DNA of 64,000 nucleotides from Agapanthus africanus (GCA_030015575.1 CM057339.1:778798809-778862808), one strand, 5' to 3'. Counted from the stretch's first letter, positions 44,801-57,303 are shown. Program-made: numbers and translations. Notes: generated from the sequence alone by a model not told the origin.

Positions 44801-46552
44801 CTTGACATAGGCCAAAATAACTGTACGACTGTTCTAGATAATCGCATCTCTATACAATAAACAAGCAACACCTAGCTTCCGTACACTATGCCTTAACGTA
44901 GGCTAACATACACAACACGAATACTATGTGCTACTCATCTGAAATGACGGAGGGCTACGACGGTATTTGGCGAAAAGCTTTTAACGTGATAAACTTGATA
45001 TCGTTGAAGCAACTCGAGCGGCTTTAAAAAAAGAGTGGTTTAGGCTCCGCTTTTAAAACAAGTGGTTTTGAAGAAAACCGAGTGATTATAGTAATATAAG
45101 TTTTTGCTAAAGAGCGAACTCCCCATGAAGGGATCAAGGCTCTTTTCTCATCGAATGAGGTGTAGGATATTCCCAACCGAATACTTCTATGTAAAGCAAA
45201 ACAATATTTCTATAAGATCTTTTGAAAACTTGGTTCCGCAACATTATTTTGGTTTTATTCCTTTGCATTAAACATATAATGCAGTCCCCATCATTTAAGT
45301 TTTTAGTGACACTAGAAACAACCAAAATAGCATACTTTTATATGCCATCTGTATTCGTCACGGGGCCTCGGGTCTTCACCGTAAGGTAACTTAACTTACG
45401 GCAGGGCGGATACAGGACTAGTGTGGATACAAAACATATAGAAGCTTCTACTATATATATATATATATCATAGGCATGCAATAATATCACAGGCATACGG
45501 CAAATAAAATGGAATAGCAGATAGACTAAGAGCCTCGCGTTTCATTTGAGTCTCAAATGAAACACGACGTTCTCCGGTCGTGTGGATAACCAATATAATA
45601 TCGAACCAAGACCCCTTCGAGCATGGCAAGCCACCCACCAATCCTAGAAACAGGACAACCCGGCCTCAATGTCATGAGTGGGCTTCTCGGCGCTTTTAAG
45701 AATCTGGTAACTTGAGCGCTCCTCCTTGGGTCTATCTTAGAACCCCTACAAGAGCAGCGTGCAACCCACCAATTCTGGAGTGAGACGGCCCGGTCTTAAC
45801 TCCATGAGATGGCCACCTTCCGCACTCTAGAATCCGGTTGCCCGAGCACTTCTCCACGGGTTTATCCTAGTAAATGTAATGAAAAAATACAATGGGAACA
45901 ACGTCTGCATCCTAGACGTGTCCTAATAAAAGAAAATACATCAAGCGGCAACGACAACCACAATCCGGCCGCTCGTCCCGAACAAATGAATATACAAACA
46001 ACACTGTAAATACATCATCACACGAGGGGCTATCCGTCACGACAATTCGGCTAAACCATCATAAGATATAAATATATACCAACAACATAAGCAACATCAA
46101 CATATGTGCAATCTCGTCTAATCGAACATATATCAATTAGACGACGTTTAACAATACATATACAAAACAACAGATCATAAACGATGCAAAAATTTCTACC
46201 GAAAAGCTTTCCGTGTTGCCCGAAACCAAAGATAACACCAAGTGAAATCTGGGGCAAAAAGAACTATACAAAATATCAAGTTTCCCTGAGTTCAAGCCCC
46301 TGCCAAAAACCAGGGACCTATGGTAAATTTTGAACCGACCAAAAAATTGTTTGGGCCGCCAGAAATTAATGGTTAGTCCTTGAGTTTTTGGAAATTCATT
46401 TTAAGTCCAAAATCAAGACAAAATCATAGTTCTTTTATTCTTCAGAGATCGTTTTAGAAACTGTACACAGGCTTGAATTTGGAATCAAGATACGGTTAAA
46501 CTTTTAGTTTCGAAACTATTGCATCGCCTAATACTAGTTTTAGTGTTTGGTT
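41850..46552 (-). pseudogene. copia-2 interior, heavily decayed
   Basis: Follows the copia-1 interior from about 32930 to 38523 in order but with many substitutions and indels. Recognisable pieces: pol remnants 41850-43690, gag start near 44227 (ATGACTGGTCTTAAA on the minus strand, as in copia-1), the three leader repeats, and the ACGGAGGG block. No long frame survives. The 3' part of pol and the 3' LTR are missing, displaced by the fragment at 40554-41849. Confidence 0.75.
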
Positions 46553-46565
46553 GGCTCTGATATCA
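46553..46565 (-). other. copia-2 primer site, mutated
   Basis: TGATATCAGAGCC on the minus strand, one mismatch to the Met primer site, at the position expected from copia-1. Confidence 0.7.
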
Positions 46566-46568
46566 TAT

Positions 46569-48317
46569 TAGGGTTCTCCGGCACTCGCAAGTAAGCGCAA
46601 CAGAAGCGAAAATGGCGAACAAAAATTTTCGTGTGGGCGCGAGGAAACTGCAACCTAGAATCCGAAACTAGTAATCTAAAATATGCAAGTTTGAGAGCAT
46701 ACAACCTTTGATGCGTGTCCGCCTAATCACGGAAGACCCTTCCAAGCTCCGTAGGCCGTCGGGAATGAGCTTGAGAGACGACCACCCTTGTTGAAGATGA
46801 TCCACCTGAGAGAAGCCGATCCAAGCTCCAGCTTCACCGAGAATCCTAGTGAAGCAACCTAAAGATCATAATTTGTTAGATTGTGATGCTTAGGGATGTA
46901 GCTAATTTATCACTTTTATAGCTCTCATTTTTCAAAACTCAAGAGAGCTAAAGAAGGAGAAGATGAAGAAGAGCAAGAGCTCTCATAAAAAAGACCAAGT
47001 GTGTGTAAAGAAAAAACATTGAGAGAATGGCTATCCTTTTCCAACCATAAAATATTATGTCATAACATTTTCAAATAACCAATTACAAGCCCATCCCACT
47101 CAACCATACTCATCTTCCACCTCATTTTTATTTTTTAAATGAGAAGAAAACCTAAATGACGTGTCATCCTCTAGAAGTATTCCGTATAAATATGGAATAT
47201 AACCGCGGTATATGTATCGACTACATTTACGTATATCCGTATAAAAATACAAACAACCAAGAGAGAGAAAATGAATAGTGAACATAATACTAATATGTAT
47301 ATGTGTATATATATATATATATCAAAATATATATGTAAATTATTAAATCAATACATGATTCAATAAACCGGGTTAATTCTAAGCCGGCCAATATTATCAA
47401 ATGTCCGATTAAAGTCCGTGTAGCTGGTATACATATTCAATCGGACCCCTACACGTATCAACATATGGCTTCTACATCATATCGTCTGAACCGGGAAAAA
47501 CCCTCTGTGCGGAACTCTAAAGACTCGACAATACGCTGGCAGCGAGTTACTGGATAAATCTATAACTACAAGCACGTCAGCGGCATTAGCTATATATAAC
47601 GGCTACTCATGTATATGTTGAAAGAGAGGTCGACAATCAAGTCCGTCCGTACCCTACTGAGCCTGTAAGTGATAATCTCTGTACAGTCCAGTCTCTTCGT
47701 CTAAAAGTGTCGCATGCCGGGTTTAGAGGGTGGTAAACGTCAGACCCCTAATAACCCGATAAGTCGTGCCGGTGTCAAGCTCATCACCCACCGAGAAACT
47801 ACTGATCTTCAATCAGTAAATCTCATCTATCCTGGCTAGGGATTTATGGTGATAGCCAACCGAACACAGCACGACATCGACTCCCTATATCATAAGTGAC
47901 GAATCCCTGATGATCGCTCACTTCCTCCATGTGGCTTGGGACTGTACCCGACTAAAACCTATTTGCACGACTCTTTTTAGCTGTGGTAGGGTAGTAATCT
48001 AAGTACAGTGGGAACTCACATAAGATAAATGACGATCTCGGGTCTAAAGAGTACCCTGTACTCATATCACCGAAGAACTGCTATCTGATGATAAGTATAA
48101 TACCATCTAGGAGTTCTCGGCGAGTCCGTCCGGTATACTCACCTCCAGTGAACACATGTATACAATCTTAGGTGCCAAAACACTAATGGCTTGTGAGACC
48201 GGCCACCTCCCCTCGTCAATTTCTAGAAACATATACACTAGTCTGCTCTGAAATATTGATACTCAGTCTCGATACTCACACGACTAGGGACATTTAAGGT
48301 TGCGCTTATGGACTACC
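46569..48317 (-). mobile_element. copia-2 5' LTR, cut by Tat-A
   Basis: Parallels the copia-1 5' LTR (compare CCCAATAACCCAATAA with CCCTAATAACCCGATAA, and the shared GGAGTTCTCGGCGAGTCCGT). It stops at 48317, equivalent to about 40320, where the Tat-A LTR begins, so its minus-strand start is missing. Contains TA dinucleotide runs (about 47308). Confidence 0.8.
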
Positions 48318-49580
48318 TGTAGGGTGTTTTCGTCACCCCATTGTATATATTCTCCTTGCCTAGGGTAGGCTGGGGTTTATTGATTGTGGGGATCCGAATC
48401 TCCGGTTGCCGCGGACTAAGCTGCCGTTAATTACCCATCGCCTTTGGAGCGAGGGAATCTCCGATTGACGGGTCAAACTGGTCATGCGAACTCAACGTGC
48501 AGTGTTGTGTTTTGAAAGGGTTTTGGATATATCGGGGGCCCCGCAGAGTTTTATGGGGGTCCCGCTACTCGGATAGCGGGCTGGTGGTCAAAGGGGCTAG
48601 CAGCCCCCTTATGGGGTGCGGGGCAGTGCCCCGTTAGAAATTGTTTTCTAACGGGGACATGTGTTGTGGAGTGTGTATGTATATATATTTAAAAAAGGGA
48701 AGAAGAGCGTCCAAAGGACGCGTGGGTGCCAGCGTCTCACATGCTTGGCATGCGGGCACTGAGCGTCAGCAGGAAAAGGGACTTGGTCCCTGCACTGGGA
48801 GCTGTGCTCCCGATTTGACTTATGGAGTTAAACTCCTAAAAGAGATTAATTTATGGAGTTGAACTCCAACAGATCTTGAATGGAGTTAAACTCCTAGAAA
48901 TCTTTTGAAATAATCAAAGGGGGCCCCTTTGTTTCTCTTCCCTTTGGCTCTGGATCTTCCCAAGATAGGATTTTTGGAGATGAGTCTTCTTCTTCTTCCT
49001 CTCGGTTGGCCGGATCTTGGAGAAAGGGGGTGAGATTTTAAAATATCACCTTTTTGAGATTTGATAGAAGATTTGGGTTCCCCTTCAAGGGTTTTGTGGT
49101 GAAAAACTATTTTTTTTTTGGGAAAAGAAGAGCTAAGCTCTTGATTTAATTCAAAAGGGGGAAGAAGGTTTTAGAACTTTGAGGAAGAAGAAGGAGGCAG
49201 GGAAACCCTAACTTTTTTTAGAGGAAAAAGTCCTCTTTTATTTCATTATCAAGTTTCCTTATATAGGCTTACACATTTACATATAGCCCTTTGGGCTTTA
49301 CAAAATGGCATTTTGCCCATCCCATGCCTCATGTGCTCATTTCTTTTGCACATGATTCATGGACTTTACAAAAATTTGGCTTTATTCCCATTTTGCTTAC
49401 ATTCATGCATAAAAAATTACATCAAAATTATTTATTACATGATTTCATTTTGGCATGGGGGAGATTGGCCGCGGGGCTCGACTCGGGCATGGGCCCACTT
49501 GATTTGGGCTTGGGCCCGCTTGCTTAGGGTTGACTTTGATTTTGACTTGGTCAACTGGGATGCAATTTTTGACCCCAACA
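48318..49580 (-). mobile_element. 3' LTR of a second Tat-type element (Tat-A)
   Basis: 1,263 bp, TGTAGGG to CCCCAACA, inserted in the copia-2 LTR. The minus strand has GATGGGGGGCACTT before the LTR start TGTTGGGG, the same layout as Tat-B. Shares a TTGATTGTGGGGA block with the Tat-B LTR (near 260 and 51210), so the two families are related. Contains GGAGTT-R-AACTCC palindromes at 48825-48895. CTACC at 48313-48317 is a possible target duplication. Confidence 0.75.
49258..49267 (-). promoter_or_regulatory. TATA box of the Tat-A LTR
   Basis: CTATATAAGG on the minus strand, about 315 bp inside the LTR from its minus-strand start, consistent with a U3 promoter. Confidence 0.55.
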
Positions 49581-49600
49581 AAGTGCCCCCCATCAATAAA
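49581..49600 (-). other. Tat-A polypurine tract
   Basis: Minus strand GATGGGGGGCACTT directly before the LTR. Similar to the Tat-B tract. Confidence 0.7.
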
Positions 49601-49689
49601 CGCACACCATACATGTGAGTCATGTGCATGAAATTGATGGATTTTCTTTCCCATGGAGGCGACTTGATTTAATTCCCGCTTTGTGGGAA

Positions 49690-50000
49690 GTTGGCACTGC
49701 CCTTTTTACGACATGGACGGTCGACGCTTGATGCGTCTCCAAGACAGAGTGTCCGTGGTAGACGTTTCCCCGGCACGGAGTGATTTGGTTCTCGCTTTGT
49801 GGGAAGCCGGTACTGCCCTTTTTACGACATGGACGATCGACGCTTGACGTGTCCCCGAGGCGGAGTGTCGGTAGTAGAAGTGTCCCCGAGGCGGAGTGTC
49901 TGTTTGACGTGTCCCCGGCACGGGGTGTCGCCGGTCGACATTTCCCCGGCATGGAGTTTCTGGTTGACTTGATTCTAAGGCGGAGCATAATTCCGACAAG
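49690..50000. repeat. irregular 29-31 bp repeats, Tat-A UTR
   Basis: Repeated GTGTCCCCGAGGCGGAGTGTC-like units (GTGTCCCC, GGCGGAGTG and variants), preceded by two longer blocks containing TTTTTACGACATGGACG. No gene. Confidence 0.7.
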
Positions 50001-50004
50001 GAGG

Positions 50005-50283
50005 TTGTTGCTGCCCTTTTAGCGACGTGGACGGTCGGTGCTGCCCTTTTAGCGACTTGGACGGTCGGTGCTGCCCTTTTAGCGACGTGGACGGTCGATG
50101 CTGCACTTTTTGCGATGTGGACGGTCGGTGCTGCCCTTTTAGTGACGTGGACGGTCGGTTATGCCCTTTTTGCGACGTGGATGGTCGGTTATGCCCTTTT
50201 TGCGACGTGGACGGTCGGTGCTGCCCTTTTAGCGACGTGGACGGTCGGTTCTACCCTTTTAGCGACATGGACGGTCGATGCCT
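50005..50283. repeat. 30-bp tandem repeat array, Tat-A UTR
   Basis: About nine units with core GTGCTGCCCTTTTAGCGAC, then GTGGACGGTCG, period 30 bp. The plus frame is open across the array because the period is divisible by three. Same relative position as the repeat-rich UTR of Tat-B. Confidence 0.9.
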
Positions 50284-50399
50284 TACTCCGCTTCTTACGG
50301 TGTCGAGATTTGATTTGACTTGCTCCTCTTCCCGCGGTGTCGGGGTTAAAGTTGAATTGCTTCCGAGGTAGAGCTTGATTCCGCTAAGGAGGTCGTTGG

Positions 50400-51026
50400 T
50401 TGTCTTACTGACTTGATATGATTTGGGTTGATATCAGCATTGCTGCACTGGAATAATGCCAGGAGCAACTCATCATTTGCCCCGGGAGGACTCGGGATTT
50501 GGTTTTTGGGTCGGCATCAGCATTGCTGCACTGGAATAATGCCAGGAGCAACTCATCATTTGCCGTGAGGGGATTTCCCTCGTTCCCAGTTTAACGACTT
50601 AGGGGTCATATGTTCCCAGTTTAACGACTTAGAGGTCATCTGTTCCCAGTTTAAAGACCTAAGGGTCTATTGGGTCGGAAGTTTGGAATTTTGGGGTTAG
50701 GGTCGGCATCAACGTTGCTAACACTGGAGCACAGGTGCCAGGAGAAATTCATCATTTGCCGTTCCCTGTTGGGGAGCGATGGCTTAGAAGACATGTTTAG
50801 GTTCCTATCACCGAAGGCTTTTCAATTTTATGAGCCGTAATGGTCCCATAAAAGCATTTTCTCCCTATGAGTCGAAAGGATCCCGTAGGTGTATTTTCTC
50901 CTTATGAGTCGTGAGGACCCCCAAGTATGTTTTTCTTTTGTGAGTCGTAAGGATCCCACGAAGGTATTTTCTTACGAGTCGAGAGGATCTCGTAAAGTTT
51001 GTTCTCCTCATGTATCGTGATGACAC
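50400..51026. repeat. Tat-A UTR modules, cut by Tat-B copy 2
   Basis: Two blocks with GCCAGGAGCAACTCATCATT, three 30-bp units starting GTTCCCAGTTTAACGACTT (50582, 50612, 50642), then GAGTCGTGAGGA modules like those of Tat-B. Ends at GACAC (51022-51026), the possible target duplication of Tat-B copy 2. The rest of Tat-A is beyond the window. Confidence 0.7.
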
Positions 51027-51589
51027 TGTTCCCCTCCGAATGACGGCGCGACAGGGACGTCTTACCTGAGATTCGGGGCAGATGCTAATTGGTGCTATCC
51101 GTCCACCTCTCCGAAGATGCCAAGTTGATTTATGGCACCATGTATCGAAGGTTTAAATGGATGCGTCCAATATAGCAGACTTCGTCAGATTCCCCCTCGC
51201 TTGAGGGATTTTTGATTGTGGGGACGCTCTTCCCTGCAGGCGCAAGCCCCTGCAGTTAATTACGCTACCGCACCGCGGTAACCACTTTCTCCTTCTCCAT
51301 ATGGTCACTTCGTGTCATGTGTATTTGTTTTGTGTTCGGTTGCCCGTGGATTGTATACGGAGACTAATTGGTGTTGTCGCCCGTAGGACGTGGATTAGTC
51401 CAAATCCGTATCTTTCTTAGATTTGGGTTTGGGTGTGTGTGTGTGTGTTTAAGGATACGTTAGCCTTATTTGAGGCTAAGATCAACTTAAACATTAGTTA
51501 AGTATACGTTAGTCTAATTTAGACTAAGATCGACTTAACGGGATCGTTTAGATCCAACAAGAGAGCAACTGGGGGCTCCATTGTTTAGT

Positions 51590-51950
51590 TTAATGACATT
51601 GCGGTCGGTAAGTAGTTTAAGGACATTGCGGTCCAATGTTAGTTTTAAGACGTTGCGGTCAAGGTTAAGGACATCATAGTCCGTGGATTTAAGGACTCCA
51701 CAGTCCATCGTTAGTTTTAAGACATCCCGGTCAAGGTTAAGGACGTCATAGTCCGTTGTTAGTTTTAAGACATCCCGGTCAAGGTTAAGGACATCATAGT
51801 CCATGAGTTTAAGGACCCCACAGTCCGGCGTTAGTTTTAAGACATCACGGTCAAGGTTAAGGACATCATAGTCCGTTGTTAGTTTTAAGACATCCCGGTC
51901 AAGGTTAAGGACATCACAGTCCATGAGTTTAGGGACCCCACAGTCCGTGA
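51590..51950. repeat. 72-bp compound repeats in LTR copy 2
   Basis: Units made of three related monomers of about 24 bp (TTTTAAGACATCCCGGTCAA, GGACATCATAGTCC, GGACTCCACAGTCC). The same compound unit is in the interior at 61440-61720. Confidence 0.8.
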
Positions 51951-51964
51951 AATGTATAGTTGTT

Positions 51965-52037
51965 GGGACCTGTCACCTCTTTGAAGACGTTGAGGAATTA
52001 CAACGACAAACATCAAAGGAGTGAAGAGATGTACCCT
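51965..52037. repeat. 73-bp hairpin module, copy d
   Basis: Same module as at 668, 1402, 9187 and 61732; inner stem CGTTG/CAACG, outer arms TCACCTCTTTGA and TCAAAGGAGTGA. Confidence 0.65.
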
Positions 52038-52242
52038 TGAACCAAGGTAGATTAAGTGATCTGTAGTCCAATTTGGAACCAAGACCAGTTAATGATGTTA
52101 TGAGCCTATTGGCTCAATTAAGTCTGAATTGAGGACTTATGGCCAACTTGGGCTAAGTCCAATCAAGTTTAGAATATTGGCTCTCTGTTGGTTCATTGAA
52201 GGGGAGGCTTTGCCTCTAGAAAGTTAGCCAATTGGGCTACAG

Positions 52243-53165
52243 CTAGTGTTAAACACTAAAGACCAACAGTGTTGAACACTGGAAATAAGATTAGTGTTAA
52301 ACACTAAAAATTATGATTCTCAAATTAGTGTTAAACACTAAAAGAGGGGGATATCATGTGGGAGCACATGATGGCATCCAAAAGGTGGGGCCAGATCCCC
52401 TTCAGTTTGTTCTATAGATAAGTGTTTAACACTTTTAATTCTGACAGCCATCACGTATGGGCACGTGATGGGTGTTCATGCCCTGATTTATTAGAATACT
52501 CATTAGGGGTCACGTGGTGACACGTGAGGGCGCCCCAGAGTTTCTTTCTGTGGATCTTTACAAGGGTCACGTGGGGACACGTGACCCTGGTTCTTTCCTG
52601 TTTAAAGATCTGTTTATCTTTTTAAGAATTAAATTCTTCATAGGGTTAAACCCTAGCAATAACTTTTAGAGGAATTAAATTCCTATTTTCTTTTGAAGAA
52701 TTATATTTTTAGATAGGGCTAAACCCTAACTTTCCTTCTGTAGGAGTCAAACTCTCATGTATGTAAGGAATCAAGTTCTGACATAGGGTAAAACCCTAGT
52801 TTTATTTAAGGGGAATTAAATTCCTGTGAGCTTGAGAGAATTAAATTCTCAACTAGGGTTAAGCCCTAGTTCTGTCCCTCTTGAAGGAATTAAATTCCTA
52901 TAATCTTTGGAGAATTGAATTCTCACATGGGGTTAAACCCTAATTTTATCTTGGAGGAATTAAATTCCTATAACTTTATGAGAATTAAATTTTCAGAACT
53001 CATTTCCTCCTCTATATTTTATATCTGCATTGCAGGATCTCGACCCAATGAGAATTAAATTCTCAATCTATGGGGAGATGTGCACTTTGCAGATCTTCAC
53101 CAGAGAAAGAACTAAGTTCTTTTCTTTATAGAAGAGTTAAACTCTTTATTTTGAGAATTAAATTC
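52243..53165. repeat. palindrome arrays in LTR copy 2
   Basis: GTGTT-A-AACAC palindromes to about 52350, CACGTG-type pairs to about 52590, then GAATT-A-AATTC and GGGTT-A-AACCC types. Same order as copy 1 with some units lost. Confidence 0.85.
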
Positions 53166-53817
53166 TCTTTTGAAGCCTTTTCCCCCTTTCTTTTCTTACC
53201 TAGGGTTTTTCTTTTTAAAGAATCAAATTCTTCCTTCTTTTCTCTCTGAATTTTCAAGATTCCAAGGCTCTATCTCTCTGTCTCCTTTAAAACTCTCTCC
53301 TTTGGCTCCTATTTATAGGAGAAGGAAAAGAATCAATCTGTTTGGTAAATCTTTCATTGAAAAATTTGATTTATTTTCATCATTGATCCGGGCCTTTAGA
53401 TTATTAGGTGAATTTTATTCACCGTTGGATTTTAAATCCAAAGATATTCTTTCTGTTATTTCGGTGAGATTTAGGGGAAATCTTTCCATGTCCAAGATTT
53501 TTCCATTAATTGGTGATATTTAATCACCCTCGGATTCTTAATCCAACGTTTTACATAATTCTTCTCCATTTTGGAAAGATTTAAATGATCTTATTCAGAA
53601 TTTAATTCTGTTGAACAGCAGGGCTTTTAAAGCCGGTCACGTGTTGCCACGTGACCCCCGGTCACGTGTGAGCACGTGACCCCCTGAAGGGACTCCTCTT
53701 CTGCGCTCTGCTCTTTGCCGCTGCTTTAACCATCACGTGCCAACACGTGACCACTGGTCACGTGTGAGCACGTGATGCTTCCTCTGAAGCTTTTTCCTGA
53801 TTTTTAATCAGGGAACA

Positions 53818-54524
53818 AATGCCCCCACAACGTTGCTCTCACGTGAGTGCAACGCTGTCACTTTTGTGACCATTGGATCTGCCTTGGGAGTAGGGTAGAT
53901 GAAACGTTTTCCATCCCATCCTATAAATGCCAATGTCCTTTCAGAAGAGCCTCCACTTTGTTCATCTTCCTCCTTTAAGAACTTTCTTCTTTTGAGAATT
54001 TAATTCTCTTTTTCCAGAGCTTAGTTCTCTGCCTCGAAAAATCTTCAGAGTTTAACTCTGTTTCAAAAAAGACTCTTTCTTTCAGGTAATGATGTTGAAC
54101 AATCGAAGAACCTTTAATTTTTTTTGAAAAAACTCTCTGGATTTTAAATCCACATCAAGGGTTTCACTCTTTTAGCATGAACTCATTTTCTCCAAGTTCT
54201 TCAACAGGAATATAAAACCATTTAATCTTCAAACAGTAGATCTCTTAGGGTTCATCTGATCTTTTAGGGAGATGATGATGTCGGTTGTCCCTTTTTATTA
54301 AATGTATTCTGCGGATAGTCTATCTTGATTTCTTTGCAGGGCAGCGATGGCTTAGGATTCAGGGTTACGATCTGCTTCCTAAGACTTTTGAGCTTTATGA
54401 GCCGTGAGGGTCTCATAAAGAGTTTTTCTCCTTACAGGTCGAGAGGATCCCGTAGGTGTAAGTTTTCCTTAAGAATCGTGGGGATTCTTAAGCGGGTTTT
54501 CCCTTGGGAGTCGTAAGGATCTCA
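53818..54524. mobile_element. Tat-B copy 2 interior, left part, with gene deletion
   Basis: Polypurine tract at 53818-53832, plus-strand TATA at 53922, exon-1-like sequence and splice donor near 54084, up to GATGATGATG at about 54280. Then it continues with sequence equivalent to about 8864 of copy 1, so about 4.77 kb holding all coding exons of the PMD-like gene is absent. Interrupted at 54525 by the Asp-primed element; resumes at 61315. Confidence 0.85.
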
Positions 54525-55869
54525 TTTGATTTGGTGATTTAGCTTGCTCGCGCTTTCTAAAAGATAGATCAAAAATATTTGTAACCGCAATCAAGAACGG
54601 CGTCGCATGAAGCTAGCCGGTGAGTACGGGTCGGTCCACAGGGATGTTGTGAATTTCCTAATCGCGCTAACGAGTTAATTCCGAAGGGTGTTCGGATTGA
54701 TTATTAAATCTAAAAATTGAAGTTGTATGATACTAGGATTAGAAACTTGCTAGGATTAGGTTTAGGGAAAATTTGGTAAACAAAGATCTACATCTCTTTC
54801 CATTGCCTTTTAATTAAAGATATCATATTAGTGTTATGGTAAATCTTAACAAAGGGGATTAGGATGATTGGGAAGATTGATTCTTCCTCTAGATCCTTGT
54901 CCTTCCTTTCTTAATCTTTACCCTAACCTCCATGGAAAACCTTAAAATCCGGGCCTTTAGACTATGGAATCACCGTTACCTCGAGGGTAAAATGCCGTAG
55001 GGAGCGGAATAAGAAGGTATGCATGGAGTTCTAATTTTCATAAAAGATTGGCAAAGAAAAGAGATGAGAGATCTTCGTCTCTCAAATCCTTCCCCATTCC
55101 TAACCCTAACAAGCGAGGAAACTACTCGCTCATTAAGGAATTGAAGAACATTTATCTAGGGCAGAGAATAAAAATTACCTAGGGCAAGAATTGAAATCTA
55201 AACTAGAGCAAGGAATTAAATCTACTTACAGATGCATCTCTCCAATCATCAACGCAGGGTTGTCAGATCTGAATTCATGAATTGAAAAGAAACACCGATG
55301 CTCTCCAAAAGAATTCTAAAATTTATTATTAAAAGGAGGCATAGGGAGGCATAAGAAATTACAATGAGTAGAGTTCCTATTTATAGAGAATAGGAAACCC
55401 TAGGTTACAATTGATTTGCATGTCTACATTTACCAAAATATCCTTAGGAAGACCTAGTCAAAGTAGACTTCAAGCTTTGGTAAAATTTTATGTTTCTGTC
55501 TCTTTAAAGAAAGTATTGGGCCTTGGATCTTTGGGCTTCCTTATTATTTGGTTCTTTATTAAAATAGCTTCTATGTTTCTTCCAGATCTCCAGTGAATAA
55601 TTGCGGTGGACTTTTAACCGTTCGCTTTGTAATCTTGGACCTTGCATTGCCTTGTACTTTGTGAATTTTATCTTTGATGTAGGCTTGATCAAGAGTCTTC
55701 TATTTGTTGGTCAAAGTCCACTTTTTCATCGTCTTTACATCGTTTTCACTGTTTTCTGTCTAAGAACCTGTAACCTGTAACATGTAGCAGACATGCGTCA
55801 AAAGCACCTGTTTATTTATAAAAAGAATAAGAATGAGGAATATAATAATGCAATATTATGGTGTGAACA
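54525..55869 (-). mobile_element. 3' LTR of the Asp-primed element
   Basis: About 1,345 bp, minus-strand start TGTTCACACC. TATAAATA on the minus strand at 55378-55385. About a dozen differences from the 5' LTR, including a 3-bp indel near 54644, so about 99% identical. Confidence 0.92.
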
Positions 55870-55884
55870 AATACCCCCAAACTT
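55870..55884 (-). other. polypurine tract of the Asp-primed element
   Basis: Minus strand AAGTTTGGGGGTATT abuts the LTR start. A perfect inverted repeat TTTGCTCG/CGAGCAAA (55889-55908) lies immediately upstream of it in the element. Confidence 0.8.
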
Positions 55885-55909
55885 ATCTTTTGCTCGTCCT
55901 CGAGCAAAC

Positions 55910-57300
55910 TTATTTTTATTCACTAAAATCCTAACCGCACTTTCGCAGGGAAACGCGATTGCACTGAGCACGTGCAACAAGCCGTTAAACCTCTAGGTGT
56001 CCCTAGTAGGAGGAGTGTTGTCTCCTAAGGGTTTTCAGCGGATACTACCCACAAAATCCTATCAATTCAGCCCATTAACTTTTGTTCTCCAATTAGGTTT
56101 TCTAACTAAGAATTCTATTATCTTTTACTTGTAAATTATCCACCCATATTCTTCACACTTCCTTATTATTTAACTTAAGATTATAAATGTTATGTAGACC
56201 TACTTAGCTTTCGGCATCTCTTAAGTCTTCCTTCTAGGATTTCATCTCCACTTAGGAATTTCTATCAACTCTATTAAAGATACAAGTTCTATCTTTCATT
56301 CCTCTCTCTTATCTAAATTCCAATCACATACCCCTACGTGTGTGTATAAATCACCCCTACACTTGGAAATTCAAATCAAGCAATCGTACTCTCGTCCTTT
56401 GTCCACAGCACTTATTAGTGAATTTTTAAATGAAATTTGCTTACACATCCTTCATGCGACCGTTAATACTTCTTGAGGTACCAACAACCGATTACAAGAT
56501 GCGTTAGCACTTTCAAGCGTACTTCCTAGTTTTGCAACACCCAAGGCTTTAGCAGTGACTCCCAAACCAGTTGGTCTAAGGCACTAGGTGATGAAGCACC
56601 CTCGCTAAATATTTTTCTATTTTTTTTTCAGCCTTAAGTAATCACAAAAACCAGTGTCCATTTTTTTATTCTTTATTCACACTTTTTTCTTTTATTTTCA
56701 TTGTACTAAGGACTTTAGACAAGAGCATTTCAAGGTCTCTTCTACTAATCCAAGTTTCAAGATGAGTGATTGTGCAAGTTGTAGGGTATACATTTTCAGA
56801 ATCTAGACTTAAGCTAGGAACTATTTTTCAAACTTATACTCTAATAAGAACATCAATACTCTTCCCTTGTTTTGACTTAGCCCAAGAAGTGAACCCAAAA
56901 TTTGCCTATTTCTAAATAAACTATAAAAACATATACTTTCTACCGTTAAATTTTAAGAAAGGTTATTTTTAGGGTTTTTAATTCACTAAGTCTAAGATCT
57001 ACTTGTTCCTAACCAGTTAACCTATTTGTCAAACTCAAGTCAATTAGCCAAAATTGAATACAATAATTTTTATAATTTTTGAAAATTTTCAATTTTTATG
57101 GGTTTTAAAATAAGTATGCAAATGCAAAAATATGTACAAATGAATGCGAAGGAAGAAGACGTACCGAGCATACCCCCAAACTTGAACTTGACAGTGTCCT
57201 CACTGTTATGCTAAATCAAGAGGGTCAAAATGCCGTCACTCCCCTGTTTATTTATTTATAATTTTTTTATTTTTTTAATGTTTTGAAATTTTTTTTATAT
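55910..57300. other. AT-rich 3' region of the Asp-primed element
   Basis: About 1.4 kb without a gene between the ORF and the 3' polypurine tract. Contains a second polypurine-like motif AAGTTTGGGGGTATGC at about 57169-57184 on the minus strand. Confidence 0.6.
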
Positions 57301-57303
57301 TTT

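Larger units (their letters stand above)
51027..53817 (-). mobile_element. 3' LTR of Tat-B copy 2
   Basis: 2,791 bp, TGTTCCCC to GGGAACA, matching 71-3649 with gaps. Has 27-bp and 72-bp repeats, one hairpin module, palindrome arrays and a CACGTG cluster (53636-53775). Minus-strand TATA box at 53310-53317. A (TG)n run lies near 51435. The visible difference from copy 1 (large indels, many substitutions) suggests the copies did not arise by a recent local duplication. Confidence 0.85.

Noticed and set aside
50005-50283. CRISPR-like array
   Set aside because: Units of 27-30 bp are directly contiguous with no unique spacers, and the context is a plant retrotransposon UTR.
51535-51924. 129-codon minus ORF with DRDVLKL-type repeats
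   Set aside because: Translation of the 24-27 bp monomers; the same is seen at 871-1077 and 12450-12674. No start context or conservation beyond the repeat.
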